DNA of 64,000 nucleotides from Chrysomallon squamiferum (Eukaryota; Mollusca; Gastropoda; Neomphalida; Peltospiridae), in contig CM022665.1 in NCBI GenBank assembly GCA_012295275.1, positions 17,584,410 to 17,648,409 of the forward strand, written 5' to 3'. The notes under the pieces are model-generated. The model ran no database searches. It had not been told where the DNA came from and saw only the letters and a program-made list of their open reading frames with translations. Every line of letters begins with the position of its first letter. Position 1 is the first letter of the stretch. Position numbers and translations under genes: made by a program. Shown here piece by piece: positions 13,801 through 24,000 of this stretch.

Positions 13801-15382
13801 TGTCAGAGTTTTCAGAAACACATATATGAAAACATATACTATTTTTTTTTTAAAACTGTAATGATTATTTCATGTGACATGAAAAATAATTTTTTAATAT
13901 TTTTTTTATATATATTATCATACATTCAAAAAAATGTATTTGATAAAAGTAGCTAAAATAATATCAAATGCAGTAATCAGTCACCAGGGTCTTATAATTC
14001 TTAAAATATTTGATTGTCTATAATAAAGTTTTTAACTAAATACTGTCAGTTTAATTTGGTTGCCAAAAAGTAAGAAAAATGTATTAAAAAAAATATAAAC
14101 AATATTTATGGTTATGATTACCTTCTTCAGGCAAAGAATGACAACTGTCAGATTCTGCTGCAATGTTAACAGTTTCTGTACTGATGAGTTTTGATTCATT
14201 TTGTATAATGTTGGTTCTTTTTTCATTTTCTGGTCTTGGTTCACTGCATTCAGTTTCTTTGTTTTCTTTTGGACTGAGATCTTCAAGTTCTCCCATCTCA
14301 TTTTGCTTTGTCATATCTTTAAGTTTTATATTTTCTTTACTCACCATATGACCGGCATTTTTCATTTCATGATTTGTGTGCTCAGCTTCCTCACTTACAT
14401 AAGTTCTCAGTGACTGATCAACATTATCTCCACTGTTAGATGTTTCTTGATTTTCAGGTAAATTTATAGGTGTTTCTTGATTTTCAGGTAAATTTAAAGT
14501 TGGATCTGATAAATCTTCTGCTTCAGTTTCCAACTTTAAGGAATGCTTTTTCTTTTTTTTCTTCTTTTTCTTTTTCTTACATTTCTTTTCTTCAGTATTT
14601 TCTTCTGCCACAGAGCTAGACTGGATTTTTTCTTCATGCTCCTGAGACTGCAGTGAATCTATCTCACTGTCAGATTTATCTGTTTGATGCTCAACCTCTG
14701 AAGACAGAAATAAGTAAAATTTATGTTGGTTATTATTATCTTATTATTTTTTATTATTATTATTATTATTATTTTATTATTATGAGAACCAAATGATGTG
14801 GTTTTATTCAAGGTTATCATTATTTGATTAATAAATAAGGCAAATTATATAGATGATCCTAATAAATTTAACAAAAATTAAATCACACAAATTTATTTAT
14901 AAAAAGATTAATAACACTAATGATGTATATCTTGAAATATAAAATAAAATGCAATTTATCTTCAATATATTGTTATTTTTAAGTGAAAAAAAAATTAGAT
15001 TCACCACTTTTTTAGACAAATGATGTGTACCTTCAGATTCTGCATTGCTGCTTCTAGTTTCTGAAATGCTCAAGGCAGATTCTTTCTGAATATTGTCTGA
15101 TCCAGTATCAAGATCCTGTCCAACTTCACTGTTTTTGTCTTTATTAAATTGTTTACCAAGTTCATCGCTTTTGAATAAAGAAATATCTACCTCAAGCCCA
15201 CATTCACCACAGAATTTGTCATTAGAATCCAATTCATTTCCACAGAATTCATTTCTCCCAGGGCATTTTGCTTTCACATCTACCCTGATTTCTGAATTTT
15301 TGGAAAAATGTGTCCCACCACATTTGGTGCAAAATTTTGTTTTAGCTGGTATCTCATTAAGGCAAGAAATACATTTTTTCAT
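294..15382 (-). CDS. RNF213-like: RNF213 (mysterin)-like giant E3 ubiquitin ligase, N-terminal part
   Basis: Thirteen coding exons, 5' to 3': 15382-15031, 14697-14122, 13719-13216, 11319-11273, 10771-10625, 10177-9979, 8281-7996, 7618-7353, 5563-5321, 4034-3830, 3099-3026, 2308-2011 and 392-294, about 1,099 residues; the rest lies beyond the left edge. The N-terminus has two zinc-ribbon-like motifs (CISC with CTKCGG, then FCGNE with FCGECG), then acidic Ser/Glu-rich stretches with poly-Lys blocks, then a CBM20-like module over the 10771-9979 exons ([16 protein letters not shown], then [10 protein letters not shown]). Helical N-terminal-arm exons follow. This order matches vertebrate RNF213, a dynein-like AAA+ ubiquitin ligase acting at lipid droplets and on intracellular pathogens. 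The AAA+ and RING parts are outside the window. The ATG lies eight bases inside an exon with its own acceptor (AG at 15391-15392), so a 5' non-coding exon exists upstream. Three one-base frame breaks (A14 run at 13289-13302, near 9980-10000, near 8200) mean either assembly errors or a decayed gene. I favour errors, because the exons downstream keep phase and family-like sequence. Confidence 0.8.
471..539. repeat. (TC)n followed by (CA)n microsatellite
   Basis: A run of about 20 TC dinucleotides (471-510) passes directly into CA repeats (511-539), in an intron of the RNF213-like gene. Simple repeat; no function inferred. Confidence 0.95.
1510..1875. repeat. Composite minisatellite: ~105-bp units with (AT)n cores
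   Basis: A segment starting AATCATTATT and continuing to CCATACCCTGAAATATATA occurs at about 1594, 1690 and 1802, each followed by GATAGATA-like and long AT runs. A partial fourth start (AAATCATTATTCAGTC) lies at about 1520. It sits in an intron of the RNF213-like gene. The tyrosine/isoleucine reading frames across it come from the AT repeats and are not a gene. Confidence 0.9.
9979..10771 (-). other. CBM20-like carbohydrate-binding module exons of the RNF213-like gene
   Basis: Two exons (10771-10625 and 10177-9979) encode a beta-rich stretch: an initial strand [10 protein letters not shown], then [15 protein letters not shown], then [11 protein letters not shown] near the end. This is the strand pattern of the CBM20-like domain known in the N-terminal arm of RNF213. 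The sequence GHWKPIKW resembles the starch-binding 'G.W' segment of CBM20 domains. Phase is continuous within the pair (two bases carried, AG + G = Arg). The following exon begins [10 protein letters not shown], close to the equivalent region of the vertebrate protein. Confidence 0.6.
12285..12510. repeat. Dispersed repeat family, copy 1
   Basis: Shares an ordered series of blocks with 15905-16125: ACATGGC(A/C)(T)TAACTA, AAAACACTTAA(T/C), GCAGAG, a G-rich GGTCTG segment, AAACAAATTCATT, then AT(A/C)GCGTTTCT or ATATCGTTTCTG, and AAAATCTTTGTATAA. Same orientation, about 225 bp, in an intron of the RNF213-like gene. No coding capacity and no clear terminal repeats, so the class is unknown. Confidence 0.7.
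13216..14697 (-). other. Lysine-rich low-complexity exons 2 and 3 of the RNF213-like gene
   Basis: Exon 2 (14697-14122) and exon 3 (13719-13216) both start with a VE(H/S)-type acidic stretch, then SDSE-like and QSQE/ESQE motifs, then a run of about ten lysines. Each therefore looks like a copy of the same module (acidic segment plus poly-Lys). Human RNF213 has one comparable poly-Lys block near its N-terminus. Exon 2 also carries two tandem copies of an 11-residue unit, [10 protein letters not shown] followed by [10 protein letters not shown], from a near-perfect direct repeat around 14428-14497. Exon 3 ends at CAA/GTAAGC. Reading its last ~30 residues ([13 protein letters not shown]) requires skipping one A in the A14 run. 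Confidence 0.6.
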
Positions 15383-15390
15383 TTTGATAT
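15031..15390 (-). other. First coding exon of the RNF213-like gene, with paired zinc ribbons
   Basis: The exon opens after a TTTATTTCAG acceptor, has eight untranslated bases, then ATG at 15382. It encodes CxxC-x(n)-CxxC twice: residues ~4-7 with ~18-21, and a second less regular set around 45-66 (C, FCGNE, FCGECG). Human RNF213 has a single similar N-terminal CxxC pair, so the second set may be lineage-specific. The exon ends at GAAG/GTAC with one base of the next codon. Downstream residues are Ser/Glu/Asp-rich and probably disordered. Confidence 0.7.
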
Positions 15391-15904
15391 CTGAAATAAA
15401 TTTCAGTAATCTTCTGTAACAAATTTATTGGATAAAGTATACTACATTTTCTTTTTAACAGATATTAAGTAATTAATTTTTAATTGTTATTAGGAATTGA
15501 AGTATAAACATGTGAATACTTTTGTAAATTAAATTTCTTTAGTTTCTGTTTATTAAATATTTATAATTATTTATAGAGAACAATACAAATTATATTTACA
15601 TTTTTAATTTTCTTCTCTTACACAATTTTGGTTCAGTAAATTAACCTTCCATGAACCTTTGGATGTATTCATGTTTCTATGCCTAGGATCAGTAAAAATT
15701 AGTTTCAGTTAACTCTGCTGTTCTGAAATCAATCAGTATAATTTATAAAAAAAAAAAAAAAGTTCTTCTTTTATTGTTATTCAAAACATTCATTACTAAA
15801 AACAAATGCATAAAGATAAGAAATATCTTAATATTAAATTTCAATAATATTTAACTTATATTTATATTGAAAGTGTGAACATATTTTTATAAAAAATTAC
15901 AATA

Positions 15905-16125
15905 AAGTATCGAAGTACATGGCCATAACTAGACTCTTTTTGAAATGAGGCAAAAACACTTAACTGCAGAGTGGAGTGAGTCAAAAAAATTGGGGCAAGG
16001 GGTTTGAGGTCTGCCTAAGGCCCCCAGAAGCCCCGACTTAAACAAATTCATTCAGTGAATATCGTTTCTGTTGGAATAGAGATTTATATTTCATATTTTT
16101 TAAAATCTTTGTATAATAAAAAAAA
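15905..16125. repeat. Dispersed repeat family, copy 2
   Basis: Second copy of the element at 12285-12510, with the same block order and more of the G/C-rich centre kept (GGTCTGCCTAAGGCCCCCAG). It lies upstream of the RNF213-like first coding exon. Two related copies about 3.6 kb apart suggest an old interspersed element. Its ends cannot be fixed from two copies. Confidence 0.7.
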
Positions 16126-17199
16126 AATTAAAACTAAAAAGTTGCTATATAATAATACAATTATGTATGTTTGTCATATAATTCATATATATTGTTACAT
16201 TCACAGGGGTTTTTTTTATCAGTGTTTATAACATTATAATTATGGTCATCCAATAAGAATGTAACTAGAGTTAACTATAGTTAACCAATGAGAATACAGC
16301 TGAGAAAAGGTGCTTATTAATTACATGTTGTAGAATTGATAGAAGTTCTGTATTAAATGTTTTTCATTAAATAACAAAATAAATAGAACAGAAATATTAC
16401 AGTGTTTCCCTTTAGTTTAGATATCTTTTCAAAATGAAGATTCTCATTCTGATTTTTATTAAACATATCAAAATATAAATCTGTCCAGCTTTGGAAGTAT
16501 TATTTTTTACTTCTCCAACTTACTTCTTTGATAAAACTATTATCTGCTGACAGATGTTATTCACAAACTTTTACTTTCAATGCAGTTTTATAAAATTAAT
16601 TCAAATAATTGGCACTGAAAATGTTCAGTCATTATATATTATATAAATAATTTCTTAATGATTAAGTTTCTTGAATTTGAAAGTGAAATAAGAAAACTGC
16701 TCATCATTAGTGAAAACAATTCGCTGACTTTGTTGTAATTTTTTTAGTTGCAACTAAATTCGCGAACTTGCAAATTAATCCTTGGACTACTTGGTTTCAG
16801 TATCAATATTTACATTGTATCAAGTTTTTAACAGTCATACGTTATGTTCTAATTTATTTTCTTTTTTAAATGTATGTTATATATTCATAATTCTGATGCT
16901 GATTTCTAAATATTTTTCTTTAATAAATAATGATTTCACCCATTTTCATGGAATCGAAAGTGAAACCAGGAAGTTACCATGGACAATTCGAAAATAATTT
17001 ACTATGAAAAGTAACCTGTGTGAAGCACATCAATTGTAAGAACTACGGTACTGACAGACTAGGCGCCAGACATGCGCAGTATAGATTTACCGGCCAACCC
17101 AGTATGGTCACAGGCACAGCGTGACGAGTGAATAAACAAATTACACACACTACATCATTTGTTAGCTTCATACAACCTGCCCTTAGAATATTTTTTCTT

Positions 17200-18855
17200 G
17201 TTTTCTACATTTTAATTATAAAAATGCCTATATCAGGCCAGAATTTTGTGAAAAGTATCGTTTAGGTGGAACAATAATTACTTTTGCTATCTGAAACAAT
17301 GTAGTGCATGATTTGTTTTTGTTTTGTTTTATTCTAATTGTTTTCTGTTTGTTTTGGTTTTGTTTTGTTTTGGTTGTTTTTTTCTCTCTGTTTTCTTTTG
17401 TTTGTTTGCTGGTGATGTTGGTGGTGGTGTTTATTATTATTATTATTATTGTTATTATTTTAATCAGAATAGTTAATCACATACTACCCAATATAAGATG
17501 GTTAAATTACCATATATACCATATATTTCAGTTCCTGAAAAATCTGTAATAGAAATCATAATAATAATGGAACAATAATAATAACAATAACAATAATAAC
17601 AATAATCAGCTGTCAAACATTTAAGAGAAAGAAAACAAATGTCATGGCCCTTAGAATTTTTCTTTTATTTAATAGAATGTTTCTCAGAAAAATTTCTTAA
17701 TATAAAAAATTTTGGTTTTGATTTTCCTGATTGTTTTGTTTGAAATTTGAACTGTGTTTTAATAAGGATGATAATGTTGAACTCTTGAGATATATATATA
17801 TATAAAGAAAAAAGCTGGATTGTTGTTGTTTATAATCTGGATGGTTTCATTATTATTATTATTATTATTTTGCCATTAATTAATACATTATGATTATTTT
17901 ATTTGATTTGTGTGTTGGATGATAATGTTAATCTTTATTATTAATAAATGAAATAAAATAAATAAAATAAAATATATATATATATATATATATATTAAAA
18001 AGAAACACAAAGCAAATTAAACACAATTCGATCCCATCATCGGCGCTCGCGAGTATTTTCCATAACGTGCTGTCAAAATATTTTAATTAAGTGTATGCAT
18101 TATCAGACATAAGCTTTTTATTCTGACATTGATATATGAGACAAACAAAAAATATATAATAATTAGTTTATTTATTTAAATATATTTAGCAACAACTGAA
18201 TTCGTTTCAAAATTTTATTCTGTCGTGAGATTTTAAGAGGTAATAAATGTAATAAAAATGACTGGTATCTTTTTTCCTTGCATATTAGTTTAATTCACAC
18301 TCTCCTTTACTCGGTGTTTTAATATAACTTCACGTGTTTATATCCTTAATTAGCTTGCCAACTTAAGGTTCACTTAAGCAGGACAATAATTACATTTGCA
18401 GTCTAAAACAGTGGCAAGCACTTTTTCTTCGTCTTCTTTTAATTAAAACGTCTAGTACTGTTAAGATACAATGGTTAAATTACCATATACTCTATACATT
18501 TTAATTCATGAAAATACCCTTACCAGAAATCAATGCAATAATAAGAATAAATTTGTCAAAAGTTTGTGTGTTTTTTTTTTAATTTTTAAATAATGATAAT
18601 TATTAATTCTAAAAAGTAAATAAAACAAACAAACAAACAAAAACAACAAAAAAACAACAACAAACAAACAAACAAAATATACTTACATCATACGACACAG
18701 TGGTTCTAGCAGTTTTCTATTTCTGGAAAAAATCCACACACCTATTTCCTAGAATAGATAGTGAAACTAAAGTTTTATAAGACAATTAATTACAATGAAA
18801 ATAATAACAAGAGGAGAGTTACGTGCCCTTGAACATTTCATCAGTCCTAGCTGAA

Positions 18856-18891
<36 letters not shown>

Positions 18892-19016
18892 AAGGTAAAA
18901 TGATGGTTTATCTCATACATTTATTAAATTTTGTATACAAATATTTGCTAGTCTTTATTTGACGGCTAATATGGAGAGTAATGGTATGAGGCCTTAATTG
19001 GGATAATTGATTTGTT

Positions 19017-19064
<48 letters not shown>

Positions 19065-19235
19065 GAAATAAAATAAAATAAAATAAAATAAAATTCGATC
19101 CCATCATAAGCGACCTGGGTGAGAGAACAAGATATGTTAATAAATTTTATAAAGTCTATATTAGATACAGGTACATAACATAGTAAATACATTGTTTATT
19201 CTGATATATGACAACAATAACAACAACAAAATAAA

Positions 19236-19267
<32 letters not shown>

Positions 19268-19330
19268 TAATTTTTTTTTTTTTTTAAATTAAAAATTAAC
19301 TGGTGGACAAAAATAGATTGATACATTACT
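17200..19330. repeat. Diverged tandem duplication, ~1.1-kb units
   Basis: Matching blocks recur at an offset of about 1.07-1.11 kb: GGAACAATAATTAC at ~17267 and GGACAATAATTAC at ~18382; ATGGTTAAATTACCATATA at ~17499 and ~18471; ATTCGATCCCATCAT at ~18026 and ~19093; TTATTCTGA..ATATATGA at ~18119 and ~19197. That gives at least two full units and the start of a third, with microsatellites grown at the joints. It may be a duplicated non-coding region or an unrecognised repeat element. Confidence 0.6.
18858..19100. repeat. (TTA)n, (AAAT)n and (AAAAT)n microsatellites
   Basis: (TTA)n at 18858-18890, (AAAT)n at about 19018-19063 and (AAAAT)n at about 19064-19093. They sit in the divergent spacer. 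Apparent open frames of repeated Leu-Phe-Ile-Tyr on the minus strand are translations of these repeats only. Confidence 0.9.
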
Positions 19331-19529
19331 GCTAGAGAAGAAGAAGAAAAAATCCGGAACCAAATTATGCTGCAATTATTGCTGTTTATACATTACCTCT
19401 TTTTCTATGAACAGATTAGGAGACGTAAGCAGAATGTGTGACGTAACATTAAAACCAGTGCGTGTGCAATATATTCCCTATTGTTAATTCAAATAAATTA
19501 GTATAATTTCTAAGTAAATAAATGCGTCC

Positions 19530-19531
19530 AG

Positions 19532-19572
<41 letters not shown>

Positions 19573-19706
19573 CGTTTTAATTTATACAGTCTTAACTTTA
19601 TTTTAATATTTTAGCCATTAAATGTTTCACGTTGTCATCGTTGTATATGCAGCTGATAAAATATGTAAAATATTATTCATAAGTAATTTATTTATTTATT
19701 TATTTA

Positions 19707-19749
<43 letters not shown>

Positions 19750-19750
19750 G
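19530..19750. repeat. (TTA)n and (TTTA)n microsatellites
   Basis: (TTA)n at 19530-19569, then (TTTA)n from about 19686 passing into (TTA)n to 19749. Simple repeats in the divergent spacer. Confidence 0.9.
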
Positions 19751-20839
19751 GTTTACGGTTTGTATGTTTAGTTTGATGACTGAAGCAGAAAACAAATTAC
19801 GCAGACGTCGTTGCAAAAGAAATAATGTCTGGTTAATTTTAAAAAAGAAGAAGAAAAAAAAAAGCCTTGAGCTGCAGCCCGCTGAGCCCATAGTCATAAA
19901 TCCGATATTCTGTTATAGAAAATGATTCAGAATTCAAAAGCTTCGTGAGTGTAAAATTATGACTGCAACATTATGGGGAATGAATGTTTGTTTGTTGTTT
20001 TTGTTGTTGTTAAATTAACTTATTTAATTATTTTTGTTATTTATTTATCTATTATTTTTTTCATTTATTTTATTTTATTTTTTAATTTTATTTTTTAATT
20101 ATATAATTTACTTTGCTTTCGTTTTTATATTTTTATTTTTTCTGCCCCAAGTAGGCCTAGTACTTGAAGATAAGTAGCACAGAATAAACTTCAAGTAAGG
20201 GAGATAACCAAATCGTCAATACATTCTGTTTTTTGAAATAGAATGACTTCCCTTCGTGAAATGCTTGTTTTAGCTTGTTATGACAACAAATCGTAATGAA
20301 AAATATTTTACGATAAGTGAACACATGACACGTCTACGCAGTCAAAGATAAAATCAGATTAATTTTATACTGAACTTTGGATCCAACCCATAATAATTTT
20401 TTTCGTAAGTGGTGTCATTAATATATCTGAGAAAACATATCGATTGTTACAAATTATCATCCTACAGTTACACTAAGTTCTAAAATTGATTTCATTATTA
20501 AAAAAAATAAATGTTTTTTATAAGGTTCAAGATTTTGTAATTTGTGAGGAATTATTACTATGTGGTTTTGAATTCGTTATTCGTAAAAACATTTAATCTT
20601 TCTAAATGCCTGTGATTTATGTTTTTAAATTTTTTAAATCAGTTACTGTGTTTTTCAGTTTGTGTATATTTGTATAATTAAGCCTTTTTCTTTCTTTCAA
20701 AATGCAGTAAAATATTTTTATAACGATTTATTTTTGAAACTTAGTAAATAATAAATTTAAATGATAATATTATTTATTTTAATTTTTTTTACAGAGTTTC
20801 AAAATATATTTTTTTTAAATTATATTTCTGTTTACTTTC

Positions 20840-20847
20840 CTCTCATA

Positions 20848-20883
<36 letters not shown>

Positions 20884-20884
20884 T
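20840..20884. repeat. (TA)n/(GTAT)n microsatellite
   Basis: A short TA run continues into about seven GTAT units, roughly 150-190 bp upstream of the multi-SPRY start codon. Confidence 0.9.
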
Positions 20885-21030
20885 AATCATATTATCGTTT
20901 AATCTGAATCTAATAACAGATTTTTATCAGCCTTTTTTTTTATGTTTGAACAGTTACACCTTTGAAAGTTAAAAGAAGAATTTGTTTTTTCTCTCCTTAT
21001 ATTTGTAGTTGATGTGTAAATCAGCCAAAG

Positions 21031-24000
21031 ATGATGTCTTTATTTCGTTGTGCTGGTGATATTGTGTTTGACAGGGTGGCACCAGTACCAGGTCAAATCT
21101 GTAAAGTACATCTAAAAGAATTTTCAGAAACGAGCAATTTTCTCCAGTATTTGTCTCCATTGTCCCCTGAGAGGCCTTATTTTTTTATTCAGGTGTCAAA
21201 TCTGGGTAAGATATGAATATTATTGCAAATGTTAAGATAGATTTTAAAAACAAACAAAAAAGCAAGAAAAAACATTTTAAGATAGTTTAACAGCAAATAT
21301 ATATATATATATATATATTTTTTTTTTTTCATTTAATAGTTGAACTGTCATTAACTTTTACAGTTCATCTCAGTAGTCATAAATTATTATTGTTATAATT
21401 CAGTAACATTCAGTTTGAGATCAACTAAATATAAAATATCTAAACATTCACATTCAAAAGCTGTAATAATATTTAGAAACAGTATTATTGTTATTGTTAT
21501 TTTTTATTTTTTATTATAGGACACTTACATAGTGCACAATTTATTAATTCTCTGACTTAAGACATTTTTCTATTTTATACATATTTTAACTTCTTGGAGA
21601 GCATATGGCTTATGCTGCCATATTGGTACAGTGCACTAATCATACATATAACCATCACATACTATCTGGTTCTCACTTAGAGTTGTCTGAGTGAACCACA
21701 GTTACCACATGACACACCATTGCAGCTTTGAAGCCATGAACGTGTGACCTTTTGGTTATGGCTCTGTTGCTGTAACAGCTGCTCCATCACTGCCATGACA
21801 TCTGTATTTTAAGTTATATAAAAAAAAAAAAAAAAACATTTACAGAAATCTGATCCATATTAAGATTGATCCTGCAGAAAACAAATGATGATGGCACCAA
21901 CATATTTAAAAATTGTACTTCTTTGTTGTTAAACATATTTATAATTAAGACAGAAAACAAGCTAATAAATAAAGAAAGAAACAAAATAATATATTATAAT
22001 TTAATCCTTATTACTCAAAAAAAACCCCCAAAACTTCAAAAACATTATGGTTAAAAATGAATAAGATTAATTAATGCTGTTACTTATTTATAAGGATCTG
22101 TATTCTTACTAAGTCATATTTAAATTTTGTTCATATTGAATGTTTTAAAATTAAAACATAATATTTAATTTTCAGCTAACTCTGGCAGAATAACTATTGG
22201 AATTGCAGGACCTGATATTGCTGATGAAGCCTCCCCAGGAAATTGGAATAATTCTGTTGGTTGTCATAGCAACACAGGAAGATGTTTTACTTCACACAAT
22301 GGTGTTGCAAACACAGATGGTGAATGTTTTGGCCAAGGTAACTTGTTTAAAATGAAAGTAACTTTTGTAAGTTGTTATTGTTTTTATTGTATTCTGAATC
22401 AGTTCATTTGTATACATATTTACAGGTGATGTATTTGGAGTGTTGGTCACATACTTTGGCGAAAAGATGTCTACTGTTGTGTTTTTGAAGAACAATAATC
22501 CTGTTGCCACAAGGTTTGTTAGATAAACTTGTTATTTATATAGAATATACATTAATTTGATTTCTGCACATTGTTGAGAGAAAAACTTATTTATATCTGT
22601 TTTCTTCAAATACCAGGTGTATAATTAAACTGATTTTAATTTTACATATATTTAATTTTGAACTTAATTATTTTTTTCTTTTGATCAGAAGTATTAATGT
22701 ACTTTATACATAATATTGTAAATTTGTCTGATTTTATTGTTCTGTTTTTTTATGTAAACTGATCAAAAAGCAGTAATAAACATACAAACAAAATTAATTA
22801 ATAATCAGAATATGAATATTAATGTAATCAACAATAATATTGTTCTTTTCTATTTTAAAAGTAAGTATTTATTCCAATTTTCTTTTTTAGATTTTTGTTT
22901 GAACCTGATCACCAGTGCTATCTTCCAACAATATCATTAGAAAATGGTCCAATTGACCTTGAGGTCATGTGGCCTGATGCTGTGGTCCACATTCCTCACT
23001 TCAGTGAAGTGAGTGGGAAAAATTCAGTTTACTTAATGTTTTTAAATATCTTTTTAATTGGAAAAAAAATTAACATTATTTTACTAGTTATTTGAAACCT
23101 AAATACTGATATTGTTTATTTATTTTGTACAGAAGATCAAAAGTAAGTAACTTTTCCAATGGTTTACTTGCTCTTGATTATTTTAATTTTCACCATCAAG
23201 AAATAAATAATTGTATACTTCAAAATTGTAGATCTGAATAGCTGAATATTAAAATTGTTTAGAGATGCCATTAAATAGATATTCATTTATCCATTTATTC
23301 ACATTTGAATAACCAGTAAGATATTAATGTAAGGTATAATACACACACACACACACACTTAATATTTTGTTTACCTTCAGTGTACTGTGAATATAAAGAT
23401 TGGATGATACTGATACATTCAGTTTTGCAGCACTGTCCATCCATCCATCCATCCATCAGTTCATTCTTCTTTTAGTATAATAATTTAATAAAATGATTAG
23501 CTTAGGCTGCATGCAATATAATTACTTCACGTATCCTTAGTTTATTCATTCATTCATAATTTATTCATCCTTAGTTTTTTCATCCTTCATTTATTCATTC
23601 ACTGATTCTTGTTTTGATATAATTACAGAAAAATATGCTTCATTGGATACTGCCTGCTGGAGTGAGATATCTCACAATAGATAACATATTTTCTTATGAA
23701 GGAGGAGATGATTGTGTTTGTATTCAGAGTCCATGTTCATTGACCACTGGTGGGTAAACCATAACTTTGAAGAAGTCCTTTAAATACTGTATATACTTGT
23801 GTATAAGTCGAATTTTTGGGAGACTATATTAAGGTAATATTTTGGGGGTCGATTTATACATAGGTAATGCTTTTGTAGCTGTTGCTGAAGAGTCGCCATT
23901 TTGACTATTTTTTGCTACGGGATGCATCTAAAATAATCGCGGTCTTTCAGCTTTTAAAAAATATAATTTTATTGTATAAAAAATTTTGAAAAATTAAATA

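Larger units (their letters stand above)
15391..21030. other. Divergent intergenic spacer between the RNF213-like and multi-SPRY genes
   Basis: No convincing coding exon was found. It should hold the promoters and 5' non-coding exon(s) of both flanking genes, since the RNF213-like first coding exon has an upstream acceptor. A relatively GC-rich patch at about 17055-17125 (GGCGCCAGACATGCGCAG, then CACAGGCACAGCGTGACGAG) is the best candidate for a promoter or first exon. The rest is a dispersed repeat (15905-16125), a diverged tandem duplication (about 17200-19330) and many TTA, TTTA, AAAT and GTAT microsatellites. Confidence 0.6.

Noticed and set aside
14163-14413. Two Ser/Phe-rich plus-strand frames
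   Set aside because: They are antisense to the Glu/Lys-rich exon 2 of the RNF213-like gene.
17304-17549. 81-residue Phe/Val-rich plus-strand frame
   Set aside because: It is T-rich low complexity running into (TTA)n and lies in the duplicated spacer.
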